From: an uncultured Oscillospiraceae bacterium
GTDB taxonomy: Bacteria > Bacillota > Clostridia > Oscillospirales > Oscillospiraceae
Assembly: GCA_904419145.1 (NCBI GenBank)
Contig: CAJFQQ010000011.1
Span: 1 to 55,968, forward strand
DNA: 55,968 nucleotides
Direction: 5' to 3'
Below, piece by piece: positions 40,980 to 50,244 of this stretch. A program made the translations under genes and the position numbers. A model generated the notes under the pieces. The model worked only from the letters and a program-made list of their open reading frames with translations, made no database searches and was not told the DNA's origin. The stretch's first letter is position 1, and every line of letters begins with the position of its first letter.

Positions 40980-41939
40980 ATGCCATTACAGGACGGCGGC
41001 ATCAATGTCAGCCGGGACCGGCGGGAGCTGAAGCTTCACGGCACAGCCGAGTTCCCCTGCGCCGGCTACCGCAGCACCATCACCAACCGGGCTGGCCACC
41101 GCATCCCCTGGCACCGCCACGAGGAGATCGAGGTGCTGTATCTGGCCTCCGGCTCCCTGGAGCTGTGTCTGCTGGGGCGGACCAACCACCTGCGCTCGGG
41201 GGACGGGGCCTTCATCAACAGCAATGTACTCCACATGGCCTGCTCCGTGGACCGATGCGAGCTGTGTTCCCTGGTCTTTCGCCCCTCCCTGATCTCCGGG
41301 GCCGCTGACAGCGTCTTTGACAAAAAATATGTCCGTCCCCTGGTGGAGTCCGCCACCGCCAAGGGGATCCTGCTGCGGCGGGAAAATGAAGGGGATGTTG
41401 ACGCTCTAATCCAGCTGGAGGAAGCTTTCCGAGCCATGTCGGGTGCTGAACCAGGACATGAATTCGCTGTTCGGGGCCACCTCAGCCATCTGTGGTATCT
41501 GCTCTACGCCCGGAAGGAGGCCGACCTGGACGACAGCCCTGTCCATGCCTCCACAGTAGATGCCGCCCGCCTCAAGGCCATGCTGGACTATATCCATGCC
41601 CACTATCCCCAGCCCCTGACCCTGGCAGAGATCGCACAGGCCGCCAACATCGGTGAACGGGAGTGCCTTCGGTGCTTTCGCCGAACTATCGACCTATCGC
41701 CCAAGCAGTATCTGCAGCAGTACCGTATCGCGGAGGCTGCGGTATTCCTGCGAGAAAGTACCCTGACCGTGGCGGAGGTGGCCCTGCACTGCGGATTCGA
41801 CAGCCCCAGCAACTTTGCACAGACTTTCCGCAAATACTACCACTGCTCTCCCCGGGACTTCCGCCGTGACTTCCAGGAGGGCCGCCCCGGCCACGGGGTG
41901 CTGACTTCCGGCTTCAGCGGCCCCGCCGCGCCGGTCTGA
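40980..41939 (+). CDS. AraC family transcriptional regulator with cupin domain
   Basis: The 319-residue protein has an N-terminal cupin-like sensor domain (ITNRAGHRIPWHRHEEIEVL, about residues 34-53, and GDGAFINSNVLHMA). A linker follows, then a C-terminal AraC double helix-turn-helix. The first HTH is in LTLAEIAQAANIGERECLRC, the second in LTVAEVALHCGFDSPSNFAQ with the signature TFRKYYHCSPRDFRRD. Such proteins usually activate sugar or stress genes. It is transcribed away from the small HPr-like gene, the most likely neighbour target. SD AAGGAGAGGAGG lies before the ATG. Confidence 0.92.
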   Translation: MPLQDGGINVSRDRRELKLHGTAEFPCAGYRSTITNRAGHRIPWHRHEEIEVLYLASGSLELCLLGRTNHLRSGDGAFINSNVLHMACSVDRCELCSLVFRPSLISGAADSVFDKKYVRPLVESATAKGILLRRENEGDVDALIQLEEAFRAMSGAEPGHEFAVRGHLSHLWYLLYARKEADLDDSPVHASTVDAARLKAMLDYIHAHYPQPLTLAEIAQAANIGERECLRCFRRTIDLSPKQYLQQYRIAEAAVFLRESTLTVAEVALHCGFDSPSNFAQTFRKYYHCSPRDFRRDFQEGRPGHGVLTSGFSGPAAPV

Positions 41940-41959
41940 TGCTCCAGCCGCAATAACAG

Positions 41960-41992
41960 AAAAGCCCCCGGGCCAGAGGCCCGGGGGCTTTT
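41960..41992. terminator. Bidirectional intrinsic terminator
   Basis: AAAAGCCCCCGGGCC pairs with GGCCCGGGGGCTTTT around a 3-base loop, between the AraC gene and the leftward SLH gene. Confidence 0.9.
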
Positions 41993-42010
41993 GACTGTTT
42001 TGCTCTGCGC

Positions 42011-44266
42011 TCAGTGACTCACTTCCACACCGCGAATCACGTTGTCGTTATCCACCATGATGGTCACGGAGCCGCCGGATGCGAGGGCTGCGTTCAGGTT
42101 CCGGAACCACACGCCGGCATCCTTATCATAGCAGCAGTTGTCCAGGTTGCTGGACACAGTATAGAGCTTGCCGTTCACATACACGGACTCGCCGCTGCGC
42201 CATGCGCTGGCCGGCACATTCTTCACCGCTTTCAGCACAACCATCTGGGTAACAATCTGGCTGTTATCCGACCGCACGGAGACACCGATCCACTGTCCGG
42301 TGGAGAGGCCGCGGTCCACGGTAAACTCGGCTACCTTCTGCTCCGCACCGTTATTTCCGCGGTAGACCGTCGTTGTCACCTCGGTCACCTGGTTTTCGCC
42401 CTCGCCTGTCGTCTTTGTGCTGACAAAGACACGGCCATAGTACAGGCTGTCGCCGGTGGTATTCTCCAGCACCAGGATATCCACCTTATCTGCATAGTTC
42501 TTATGGGCAAAGAGCACCTGATCGCTGGAGATAATGTTCTCGGTCAAATCGCTCAGCGCGACCTGGCTCAGCATATTCCCTTGAGCTGTGGTGTAGATCT
42601 GCACATCCGCAGCCAGTTCGGCGCTGCCCACGCGTCCCTCGGACACATAGAAGTCGCCCCGGATGCTCTGACCACCCACGCGGCCCAGTGTCACGGAATC
42701 CCGGTTGCTGGAGGAAACAGACACCAGCTGCCCGGTATAGTCGCTCAGGTTCTTGATGGCGCTGCTGTCTACCTCCAACCCATTGAAGAGCCGAACCCCA
42801 TCTTTGCCCACAAAGCCGATGGCATTGCCACGGGCGGCGCTGTTGGTGGACACGCCGGCCACCTTGTTATTCTCCGTCAGCAGCAGGGTGATGGTCTGCC
42901 CCACCCGGCACTCCGCCAGGCTCGCCATGGCACAGGGCATAACCTCCAGATAGCCATCCTCGCCGGTTCCGATGATGCCGGTGGCCTTGATCCGGGAGGG
43001 GGAGGCAGCATTGGGGTAGGCGTCCTGATAGTAGACGGTAATCCGGTTGTCGCTGACATAAACCGTGTTGTTGCTGGCGCTGTAGGTCGCCACGTCAAAC
43101 TTTTTCAGTGAACGCGAGGTAACTCGCTCCCCATGCTTGTAGATAGTGTAGTCGGTCCGGTCCGTCAGCAGGGCAAAGCCCTCGGTGCTGCCGTCCTGAG
43201 CGACAATCACCGCATCATCCGATGTGGTGGAACCCACAAATACCGTCTCGACCCGGCCCTTGTCGTTGATATACAGGGTTGCCAGCGTACCGGCACTCAG
43301 ATAGGTGAAGCGCTCCACATAGGAGTAGGAGGACTCGCCAATATACACCTTGGCGTCGGCGGCGACAGAGTACTTGGTACCACTGGAATCCGTGATGGTA
43401 GTAGTCTCCGCCATCGCAATGGTGATATTCCGGCTGGTACCCTCATTGGTGGGTACAAAGGTGACCGCCTCGCCGGCGCCGTTCAGAATGACCACGCCCT
43501 TGCGTCCAGAGAGCAGCCCGGAACCAGGATTCCCCGCCAGCACATAGTCCTGAACCGATGTACGAAGGATGGGGTTGCCGGCTGCGTCTTTGGCATTACC
43601 GTCCAGAAGGATCGCGTCCACGGGCGTACCCAATTTGGTATAGAATTTGCCGCCTTCCTTCTGGTCGCAGTTGAGAAGATTCATAAACAGCTGGGCGGCC
43701 TGGGCGCGGTTGACAGCGGTACCAGCAGAAAGGCTGACCCCGTCACACAATCCGATGGCCATGGCCTGATCAATATACCCGTCGGGCCAGACCGCGCTGA
43801 CATCCTCGTCCTTATAGCCCAGCATCCGCATGAGGATCGTAACCGCCTGGCCGTAGTTGATGGTGTTATTCGGTCCAAAGGTACCGTCCGCATAACCGGA
43901 AATCAGCTTTGGATCGCTGCGCACCGCCAGGTTCACATACCCTGCGGCCCAGTATCCCGGCTTCACATCCGGGAAAATCGTGTAATTCTGATAAATATTG
44001 GCCCGATCTCCCTGGCCCATAGCTTCCACGGCCATCTTGCAGAATTGTGCCCGGGTCAGGGTCCCCATCGGGTTGAATACCCCGCTGGACATGCCGTCCA
44101 CCACACCCATCATCTGGAGCACTTCCACATTCTGAGCTGTGGTCATATCCGTGACATCACTGAAGCCGCCGATTGCCGACGCTTTCGGCGCCATATATGG
44201 TACAAGTCCTAATGCCAGGACCATTGCTAAAGCCAGTGAAGCCAGCCGCTTTTTCCAATGTTTCAT
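42011..44266 (-). CDS. Surface protein with three S-layer homology domains
   Basis: The 751-residue secreted protein has a signal peptide (MKHWKKRLASLALAMVLALG then LVPYMAPKASA). Three SLH-type domains follow: about residues 35-84 (FSDVTDM...FNPMGTLTRAQF), 98-151 (FPDVKPGYWAAGYVNLA, SGYADGTFGPNNTINYGQAV) and 155-200 (GYIDQAMAIGLCDG, AVNRAQAAQLFMNLL). These bind the cell-wall polymer. The remaining 550 residues are beta-rich, Ser/Thr-rich and not a family I know. It lies 15 bases downstream of the ABC permease on the same strand, so it is likely the last gene of the efflux operon. This suggests the operon works at the cell envelope. Confidence 0.9.
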   Translation of the reverse strand: MKHWKKRLASLALAMVLALGLVPYMAPKASAIGGFSDVTDMTTAQNVEVLQMMGVVDGMSSGVFNPMGTLTRAQFCKMAVEAMGQGDRANIYQNYTIFPDVKPGYWAAGYVNLAVRSDPKLISGYADGTFGPNNTINYGQAVTILMRMLGYKDEDVSAVWPDGYIDQAMAIGLCDGVSLSAGTAVNRAQAAQLFMNLLNCDQKEGGKFYTKLGTPVDAILLDGNAKDAAGNPILRTSVQDYVLAGNPGSGLLSGRKGVVILNGAGEAVTFVPTNEGTSRNITIAMAETTTITDSSGTKYSVAADAKVYIGESSYSYVERFTYLSAGTLATLYINDKGRVETVFVGSTTSDDAVIVAQDGSTEGFALLTDRTDYTIYKHGERVTSRSLKKFDVATYSASNNTVYVSDNRITVYYQDAYPNAASPSRIKATGIIGTGEDGYLEVMPCAMASLAECRVGQTITLLLTENNKVAGVSTNSAARGNAIGFVGKDGVRLFNGLEVDSSAIKNLSDYTGQLVSVSSSNRDSVTLGRVGGQSIRGDFYVSEGRVGSAELAADVQIYTTAQGNMLSQVALSDLTENIISSDQVLFAHKNYADKVDILVLENTTGDSLYYGRVFVSTKTTGEGENQVTEVTTTVYRGNNGAEQKVAEFTVDRGLSTGQWIGVSVRSDNSQIVTQMVVLKAVKNVPASAWRSGESVYVNGKLYTVSSNLDNCCYDKDAGVWFRNLNAALASGGSVTIMVDNDNVIRGVEVSH

Positions 44267-44281
44267 GGTTGATTCCCCTCC

Positions 44282-45517
44282 TTATTCCGCCCGCAGGGCC
44301 TCCACCGGCTGCAGACCGGAGGCCTTGATCGCGGGATACATACCAAAGATGATACCCAATGCCACGGAAAACACCAAGGCTCCCAGGGCAATTGGTACCG
44401 GAGGCCATAGCGGCTCCGTAAACTTCAGGATAAACTTTCCGCCCAGCAAAGTCAGCATCGTGCCAAGGATCGCTCCGATGATGCCGCCAATACCGCATAT
44501 CATACCTGCTTCAATCAGGAATTGGGCCACGATACTTTTACGCTCAGCGCCGATAGCCCGCCGGATGCCGATTTCCTTGGTCCGCTCGGTCACCGTTACC
44601 AGCATGATATTCATAATACCGATGCCGCCAACAATCAGGGAGATGGCGGCGATACCGCCCAACACCAGGCTCATGGCAGTAGCTGCCTGGTTATCCTGGT
44701 CGATCCACTGCTGCTCACTATAGGCGCTGAAATATCCCTTGTTATTGTTCCAGTCGTTGGGGTCACCGCAGATGCCGGTAAGGAATCCAGTCAGGCGGGT
44801 CACCACCTCGTTGACTGTCTTTCCGCTGGACGCTTTCACATAGAAATCGGAGATGCTGTTGCTGCCGCCCTGTCCCAGCGCCCTGGCTGCAGTATAGGGC
44901 AGTACGATGACATTGTCAATATAGCTGTTGTTGACATTATTGGCCATTTTCTCCACATACGTTCCAATGACCGTAAAGGGAATGCCGTTGATCCGGATCT
45001 GCTGCCCGACAGGACTTGTCAAGTCAAAGAAATTCCTGGCTGCCACTGCCCCCATCACGCAGACATTGTTATACTCGTCCAAATCAATTTTGCTGATATC
45101 CCGTCCTTGTTCAATCTGAAAATTGTTAACTATGGAGTATTGGTCGCTGCCCAAGTAAATCTGGGGCGCCTGTTCCATGGTGGAGCTGTTTTTTGCCCCA
45201 TAGGTCACTGTCACATCCCACAGGTTGGCATTTGGCGTGACACCTTCTGCAAGGCCCAAACTGTTGAGGTACAGGCAATAGTCATAGAGGTCGTCAAATA
45301 CACTGGTACCATTGTTGAGATAAGCATAGACCGAGACCTTGTTAGTCCCCTGCGCCTCGTACAGCTGCATGGTCAATTTGTTCTGCCCCATGAGGACCGA
45401 CACAATGGCCATGACCGAGGCCACGCCAATGATAATGCCCAGCATGGTCAGGAATGCCCGGCCCTTGTTATTGTTGATGGACTTAAAGGCCATTTTGAAT
45501 GCCTGACCCAATTTCAT
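44282..45517 (-). CDS. ABC transporter permease (MacB/FtsX-type)
   Basis: The 411-residue permease has the MacB layout. One N-terminal helix follows the amphipathic start [21 protein letters not shown] large extracellular MacB-type domain (about residues 45-270) comes next. An FtsX domain with three helices lies at about residues 280-400 and contains the typical TERTKEIGIRRAIGAERKSI. MacB-type systems move peptides or toxins, or transmit force, across the envelope rather than importing solutes. It overlaps the ATPase gene by 4 bases (ATGA). No outer-membrane partner is expected in a Firmicute. Confidence 0.92.
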   Translation of the reverse strand: MKLGQAFKMAFKSINNNKGRAFLTMLGIIIGVASVMAIVSVLMGQNKLTMQLYEAQGTNKVSVYAYLNNGTSVFDDLYDYCLYLNSLGLAEGVTPNANLWDVTVTYGAKNSSTMEQAPQIYLGSDQYSIVNNFQIEQGRDISKIDLDEYNNVCVMGAVAARNFFDLTSPVGQQIRINGIPFTVIGTYVEKMANNVNNSYIDNVIVLPYTAARALGQGGSNSISDFYVKASSGKTVNEVVTRLTGFLTGICGDPNDWNNNKGYFSAYSEQQWIDQDNQAATAMSLVLGGIAAISLIVGGIGIMNIMLVTVTERTKEIGIRRAIGAERKSIVAQFLIEAGMICGIGGIIGAILGTMLTLLGGKFILKFTEPLWPPVPIALGALVFSVALGIIFGMYPAIKASGLQPVEALRAE

Positions 45518-46209
45518 AGCCAGTCCACCTCCTGCTCTAGATCTTGGATAATTTTACCGTCGCTAATGCGCACCACCCGCCGGGCGGTAGCGGCAATCGA
45601 ATTGTCGTGGGTGATAAGGATAATCGTGCTGCCCTCCTTGTTCAGTTCCTGCAGAAAATGCAGCACCTCCTTACCCGTATGACTGTCCAGTGCTCCGGTG
45701 GGCTCATCTGCCATGATAATGGGGGGATGGGTGGCGATGGCCCGGGCAATAGCCACCCGCTGCTGCTGGCCGCCGGACATCTCCGCCGGGTGATGGCGGT
45801 AGCGTTCTGCTACCCCCACCCGGGCCATGGCATCCATCACCAGATCCCGCCGCTTGAATGCAGAGACATTCTGGTAGATGAGTGGCAGCTCCACATTCTC
45901 ATAAGCCGTAAGAGAGGGGATCAGATTGTAGCCTTGGAAGATAAAGCCCACCTGCTTATTGCGGATATGGGAGAGCTGTGTATCATCCAGCTCCCGCACA
46001 TCCTGCCCATCAATACGGTATGTCCCGCGGGTGGGGATATCCAAACACCCCAAAATGTTCATCAACGTGGATTTGCCGGAACCGGACTGGCCCACAACCG
46101 CCACAAATTCTCCCCGATCAATAGCGAGATCCACACCGTTCAGGGCCCTGACCTCCGCTTCGGTTCCCTCATTATAAATTTTAAAAACATTTTCAATATC
46201 AATCAGCAT
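45514..46209 (-). CDS. ABC transporter ATP-binding protein (MacB/LolD-type)
   Basis: The 231-residue ATPase has all motifs of the MacB/LolD group: Walker [17 protein letters not shown] (about residues 39-54), the Q-loop in [15 protein letters not shown], signature [15 protein letters not shown], Walker [13 protein letters not shown] and the H-loop ILITHD. It powers the permease encoded directly after it. The gene lies 21 bases downstream of the HlyD-type adaptor gene in the same operon. Confidence 0.95.
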   Translation of the reverse strand: MLIDIENVFKIYNEGTEAEVRALNGVDLAIDRGEFVAVVGQSGSGKSTLMNILGCLDIPTRGTYRIDGQDVRELDDTQLSHIRNKQVGFIFQGYNLIPSLTAYENVELPLIYQNVSAFKRRDLVMDAMARVGVAERYRHHPAEMSGGQQQRVAIARAIATHPPIIMADEPTGALDSHTGKEVLHFLQELNKEGSTIILITHDNSIAATARRVVRISDGKIIQDLEQEVDWL

Positions 46210-46230
46210 GCTGCCACCTCATTTCTCCCA

Positions 46231-47934
46231 TCAACCGTAGGAGTTGCTGCGCAGCATCTGGGTAAAGACCACATCGCCCTCGTTGACGCCGGAGAGGATT
46301 TCCACATTGTTCTTATCGGAAATTCCTGTCTCCACAGGCACAGCGTAGAACCCTTCTGCCGGGACCCCCACTGTGCTGCCGTCCACATCCACTGCGTTTT
46401 CCGGCCGCTGGTTCGTCTGGATGAACACCACGCTGAGCGTCTCGCCAGTCTCCGTGTCCGGCACATACTTTACGCACTGGATGGGCAGAACCAGGCAGTT
46501 GTCGCTCTGGCTGGCCACCAGGCTATAGGTAACAGAGGCCCCGGTGTACATCTGCCCCTCCGGGTTGTCCACCAAGATCGTAGCGGTATATGTCGCAACG
46601 CCGTTATTCATCTCCGGGCTCAGGTTCACCTTATCCACTACACCGCTGAAAGCAGTCCCCCACTGATCAATATTCACAGACATGCCCTGCTTAATGTAGG
46701 CGATGTTCCGCTCGTCCACCTTTGCAGTGACCTCAATAACGCTGGTATCCGAAATATTGATGACCGCAGTCTTCTCTGCAATCTCCTGTCCCGGGCTGAT
46801 CGCCAAACCGATCACTGTTCCGGCAATGGGGGCCACCGCATTCAGATTGGCCAGATTCTCCTCCGCATCTTTCAGGGAATCCTGAGCCGTCCGCAGGGAC
46901 TCCTCCGCATTGAAGATCGCCGTCTGGTTATCATCCCCGCTGATGCGCATAAGGCTCTGTCCCGCGGACACATCCAAAAAGTTCATCATATCCACCCATT
47001 CAATGGTGCCCTGAACCTTTGTCTTAACATCCACTGTGCGGTTATATTCCAATTTCCCCTGCTCATAGGGATAGATCTCCTGGCCATTGGAGGTAATCAC
47101 AGCGCTGGCCAGCATATCTTTGGTCAGCACACCGGGATTATCCAGTTCAACTACTGCCTGGAAAAGTTTGGAGCCCTCGGCCGAGATACGGCTAACCTTA
47201 TTGACTTCCACCACTTTTCCTTCCCGGGACTCCATTACAGCCGGAATGGAAACAGTGACCTTCTGGCCCACATAGATATCATTCTCATAGGCATAGCTAT
47301 AATACTGTTCCAGACGCATTACATGGTCGTCCACCAGCTGGGCAATCGTAACATCGTTGCCAATCTCCTGGCCCACCTCATACTCGTTCTCAATGCCCAT
47401 GAGCTTTCCGGAAAACTCCGCTGTCACAGTCAGGTTGTTCGCCGCCTCATACAGATCTTTGAGTTCCTTCTGCCGGACCTCCACCTCAGTACGCGCCTTG
47501 TTTACCAGGTCCTGTGCCGCAGGGCTGTCGATGGAAAACAGCGGCGTTCCCGCCTCCACGACATCCCCTTCCTGGACATACACATCCAAAACGGTCCCTG
47601 CGGTCGTAATCGTAATGGATTCGGACTGCTTGGCCTTAGTTGTTCCGCTGCCTTCCACTGTGCTGGTAATCGAGCCGATGGACACGACATCTGTCAGGAC
47701 CTGTGTATCCCCCTCGCTGGGAGAGAGAAGCTTCACCATCCCCCAAATCAGCCCTCCTGCTACGATCACCAGGACGGCCAGCCCGATGATACGCTTACGC
47801 TTTTTAGGGCTCTTCCACATCCCCAGCAAGGGATTGGGCTTTTTATTTGCAACCTCGGGGGTGCTCTCCTCTACCACAGCCGTAGACTGGGCGGCGGTCT
47901 CCTCGGTATTGGGACCATGAATCAAATCGTTCAT
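46231..47934 (-). CDS. HlyD/MacA-like efflux adaptor (membrane fusion protein)
   Basis: The 567-residue protein has a cytoplasmic N-terminus of about 45 residues and a transmembrane segment (IIGLAVLVIVAGGLIWGMVKL). The adaptor core follows: a lipoyl/biotinyl-like half (TITTAGTVLDVYVQEGDVVEAG), a coiled-coil hairpin (AEESLRTAQDSLKDAEENLA), the second lipoyl half (NAVAPIAGTVIGLAISPGQE) and a beta-barrel region (VTAKVDERNIAYIKQGMSV). In Gram-positives such proteins work with MacB-like ABC pumps. It is first in the four-gene operon. SD GAGGAAAGGAAG lies before the ATG. Confidence 0.9.
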   Translation of the reverse strand: MNDLIHGPNTEETAAQSTAVVEESTPEVANKKPNPLLGMWKSPKKRKRIIGLAVLVIVAGGLIWGMVKLLSPSEGDTQVLTDVVSIGSITSTVEGSGTTKAKQSESITITTAGTVLDVYVQEGDVVEAGTPLFSIDSPAAQDLVNKARTEVEVRQKELKDLYEAANNLTVTAEFSGKLMGIENEYEVGQEIGNDVTIAQLVDDHVMRLEQYYSYAYENDIYVGQKVTVSIPAVMESREGKVVEVNKVSRISAEGSKLFQAVVELDNPGVLTKDMLASAVITSNGQEIYPYEQGKLEYNRTVDVKTKVQGTIEWVDMMNFLDVSAGQSLMRISGDDNQTAIFNAEESLRTAQDSLKDAEENLANLNAVAPIAGTVIGLAISPGQEIAEKTAVINISDTSVIEVTAKVDERNIAYIKQGMSVNIDQWGTAFSGVVDKVNLSPEMNNGVATYTATILVDNPEGQMYTGASVTYSLVASQSDNCLVLPIQCVKYVPDTETGETLSVVFIQTNQRPENAVDVDGSTVGVPAEGFYAVPVETGISDKNNVEILSGVNEGDVVFTQMLRSNSYG

Positions 47935-48010
47935 AAGTTCGCTTCCTTTCCTCTGCTGGAATCATTGACTGCAAGAGCGATAGTACGGCAAAGGCACCCA
48001 TTTCGTCAAC

Positions 48011-48051
48011 TACAATTCCGCTACAAAAGGGTTACAATTCCGGTTACAATT
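48011..48051. promoter_or_regulatory. Four phased TACAATT direct repeats in the efflux operon leader
   Basis: TACAATT (48011), TACAAAA (48022), TACAATT (48033) and TACAATT (48045) recur every 11-12 bases, one helical turn. They lie between the predicted -10 and the HlyD-type gene. This phasing is typical of sites for OmpR-type response regulators or similar cooperative binders. Confidence 0.6.
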
Positions 48052-48064
48052 GCGCCTCGCCTTG

Positions 48065-48124
48065 ATTGTACCATAAATCCGAAGCAAGGGGCAGTCGGAA
48101 AACCTTAAGATTTTCTTAAGGTTT
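48065..48124 (-). promoter_or_regulatory. Efflux operon promoter with upstream CTTAAG repeat
   Basis: Read leftward: -10 TACAAT (48065-48070) and a poor -35 TGCCCC (48088-48093) at 17 bases. Just upstream is the perfect dyad AAACCTTAAGA-TTT-TCTTAAGGTTT (48100-48124), which is also the direct repeat CTTAAG-N5-CTTAAG. A weak -35 with a site at about -46 to -62 suggests activation by a response regulator. Confidence 0.6.
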
Positions 48125-48224
48125 CTGTAAACTCCTCCAGCACACATTTCCTCTTACAATATAGTAGACGTTTTTCTCCCCGCAAGGTTCCCACTGCCTT
48201 CAAAATTTGTTCAAATAATTTTCC

Positions 48225-48253
48225 TTGACAGATACCCGGCTACGTGCTATAGT
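48225..48253 (+). promoter_or_regulatory. Promoter of the T-box/trpB transcript
   Basis: TTGACA (48225-48230), 17-base spacer, TATAGT (48248-48253). Confidence 0.85.
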
Positions 48254-48267
48254 AACTACATCATAAA

Positions 48268-48541
48268 ACCAGTGAGAAAGTGTAAGTATCACAGTCAGGC
48301 ACCTTTTAGAGAGCCGCTGTTGGTGGAAATGCGGCAGGGAGCGTCTGTGTGAATGGGCTTTCGAGGGCAGACCGAACGTGATGCATTAGTAGGCGAGCCG
48401 GAGGGGAACTCCGTTATCAAAGCCAGCGTATGGTTGTACGCAATAAGTGGGCGGGATTTCCCGTCAAGCCGGGTGGCACCGCAGAAGGATTTCGCTTCTG
48501 TCCCAGCAACAAATCTGCTGAGGGACAGGGGCGTTTTTTAT
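48268..48541 (+). ncRNA. Tryptophan T-box leader
   Basis: The roughly 270-base leader has Stem I with GAGAGCCG early, the specifier loop GTGTGAATGGGCTTTCGAG with specifier TGG (48354-48356, Trp), and the T-box AAGCCGGGTGGCACCGCAG (48466-48484). Its TGGC would pair with the GCCA acceptor end of tRNA-Trp. A terminator follows: CTGTCCCAGCA (48498-48508) paired with TGCT-GA-GGGACAG (48516-48528), then GGGCGTTTTTT. Uncharged tRNA-Trp should promote read-through into trpB2. Confidence 0.93.
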
Positions 48542-48599
48542 TGCCCTGAGGGCAGCGCTCTCCTGGTCCCAGCGACAATTTTGAAAGGAGAAACATACC

Positions 48600-49973
48600 A
48601 TGAGCGAGATGAAAATCCCTTACAAGATCTACCTGAGCGAAGATGAGATGCCCAAAGCCTGGTACAATCTCCGGGCGGATATGAAGAACAAGCCCGCCCC
48701 CCTGCTGAACCCCGGCACGCTCCAGCCCATGACCCGTGAGGAGCTGGACGGCGTGTTCTGTGACGAGCTGGTCAAGCAGGAGCTGGACGACACCACCCCC
48801 TATTTCGAAATTCCCCAAGAGATCCGGGACTTTTACAAGATGTACCGTCCCTCTCCTCTGGTTCGCGCCTACTGCCTGGAGGCGGCCCTGGGCACCCCCG
48901 CCAAGATCTATTACAAGTTCGAGGGCAACAACACCTCCGGCTCCCACAAGCTGAACAGCGCCATTGCCCAGGCCTATTACGCCAAGAACCAGGGGCTCAA
49001 GGGCGTCACCACTGAGACCGGCGCCGGCCAGTGGGGCACCGCCCTCAGCATGGCCTGCGGCTATCTGGGGCTGGACTGCAAAGTCTACATGGTGAAGTGC
49101 TCCTATGAGCAGAAGCCCTTCCGCCGGGAGGTCATGCGGGTCTACGGCGCCAGTGTGACCCCATCCCCCTCCCCCACCACCGCAGTGGGGCGGAAAATTC
49201 TGGAGAAGGATCCCAACACCACCGGCTCTCTGGGCTGTGCCATCAGCGAAGCTGTGGAGGTCGCCACCTCCACCCCCGGCTACCGCTATGTGCTGGGCAG
49301 TGTGCTCAACCAAGTGCTGCTGCACCAGTCCATTATCGGCCTGGAGAGCAAGATCGCTATGGATAAGTACGGCGTGAAGCCCGACATCATCATCGGCTGC
49401 GCCGGCGGCGGCAGCAACCTGGGCGGCCTCATTGCCCCCTTCATGGGTGAGAAGCTCCGGGGTGAGGCGGATTACCGCATCATCGCCGTGGAGCCCGCTT
49501 CCTGTCCCTCCTTCACCCGGGGCAAATTTGCCTATGACTTCTGCGACACCGGCATGGTCTGCCCCCTGGCCAAGATGTACACCCTGGGCAGCGGCTTCAT
49601 TCCCTCCGCCAACCACGCCGGAGGCCTCCGCTACCACGGCATGAGCAGCACCCTGAGCCAGCTCTACCACGATGGGCTCATGGAGGCAACCTCCGTGAAG
49701 CAGACTGATGTCTTTGAGGCCGCCGAGCGCTTTGCCCGGGTGGAGGGTATCCTGCCCGCCCCTGAGTCCAGCCACGCCATCAAGGTGGCCATTGACGAGG
49801 CGCTGAAGTGCAAGGAGACCGGTGAGGAGAAGACCATCCTCTTCGGCCTCACCGGCACCGGCTATTTCGATCTGTACGCCTATGAGGCGTTCCACGATGG
49901 AAAAATGAGCGACTATATCCCCACCGATGAGGAGATTGCCCGGAGCCTTGGCCAGCTCCCTCAGGTGGACTGA
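48600..49973 (+). CDS. trpB: TrpB2-type tryptophan synthase beta-like protein
   Basis: This PLP enzyme joins indole and serine to tryptophan. At 457 residues it belongs to the longer TrpB2 group (MSEMKIPYKIYLSEDEMPKAW at the N-terminus, then RPSPLVRA). The PLP-Lys is in NNTSGSHKLNSAIAQAYYAK (about residues 114-133), followed by TETGAGQWGTALSMA. The phosphate-binding loop is GCAGGGSNLGGL. TrpB2 proteins often occur without TrpA and salvage free indole. No trpA or other trp gene follows; a terminator ends the transcript. The tryptophan T-box upstream supports a role in tryptophan supply. SD GAAAGGAG. Confidence 0.95.
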   Translation: MSEMKIPYKIYLSEDEMPKAWYNLRADMKNKPAPLLNPGTLQPMTREELDGVFCDELVKQELDDTTPYFEIPQEIRDFYKMYRPSPLVRAYCLEAALGTPAKIYYKFEGNNTSGSHKLNSAIAQAYYAKNQGLKGVTTETGAGQWGTALSMACGYLGLDCKVYMVKCSYEQKPFRREVMRVYGASVTPSPSPTTAVGRKILEKDPNTTGSLGCAISEAVEVATSTPGYRYVLGSVLNQVLLHQSIIGLESKIAMDKYGVKPDIIIGCAGGGSNLGGLIAPFMGEKLRGEADYRIIAVEPASCPSFTRGKFAYDFCDTGMVCPLAKMYTLGSGFIPSANHAGGLRYHGMSSTLSQLYHDGLMEATSVKQTDVFEAAERFARVEGILPAPESSHAIKVAIDEALKCKETGEEKTILFGLTGTGYFDLYAYEAFHDGKMSDYIPTDEEIARSLGQLPQVD

Positions 49974-49996
49974 CCGCATCAGATCTTTGGGCTGAC

Positions 49997-50032
49997 AGCG
50001 GGGGAGGAACATTCCTCCCCCGCTTGCTGTTT
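49997..50032 (+). terminator. Intrinsic terminator after trpB2
   Basis: AGCGGGGGAGGAA (49997-50009) pairs with TTCCTCCCCCGCT (50012-50024), followed by TGCTGTTTT. Confidence 0.88.
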
Positions 50033-50173
50033 TCCCCGGGAAACGGCATCGCTCCGGCGCCCTGTGCCCCTATTGGGAACTTCCTCCATTACCGGCTGCA
50101 GCGCCATGCATGATTTCCGTCCCTTTGTACAAAATATAAAAAATTTTTTTGATAAATATTCTGCGACTTGTCC

Positions 50174-50202
50174 TTGCAAATTTGCACAGTTTGGAGTATA
50201 GT
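50174..50202 (+). promoter_or_regulatory. Promoter of the second Wood-Ljungdahl operon
   Basis: TTGCAA (50174-50179), 17-base spacer, TATAGT (50197-50202), in an AT-rich stretch (about 50125-50230) that stands out from the GC-rich surroundings. It is 42 bases before the first gene. Confidence 0.65.
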
Positions 50203-50244
50203 AGTACTAGTTAAAATTATGTCAATTCGATTGGAGTGAACCCT

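Noticed and set aside
45544-48108. Long open frame (854 codons) antisense to the efflux operon
   Set aside because: Same cause: opposite strand of well-supported HlyD and ABC genes, no recognisable protein content.
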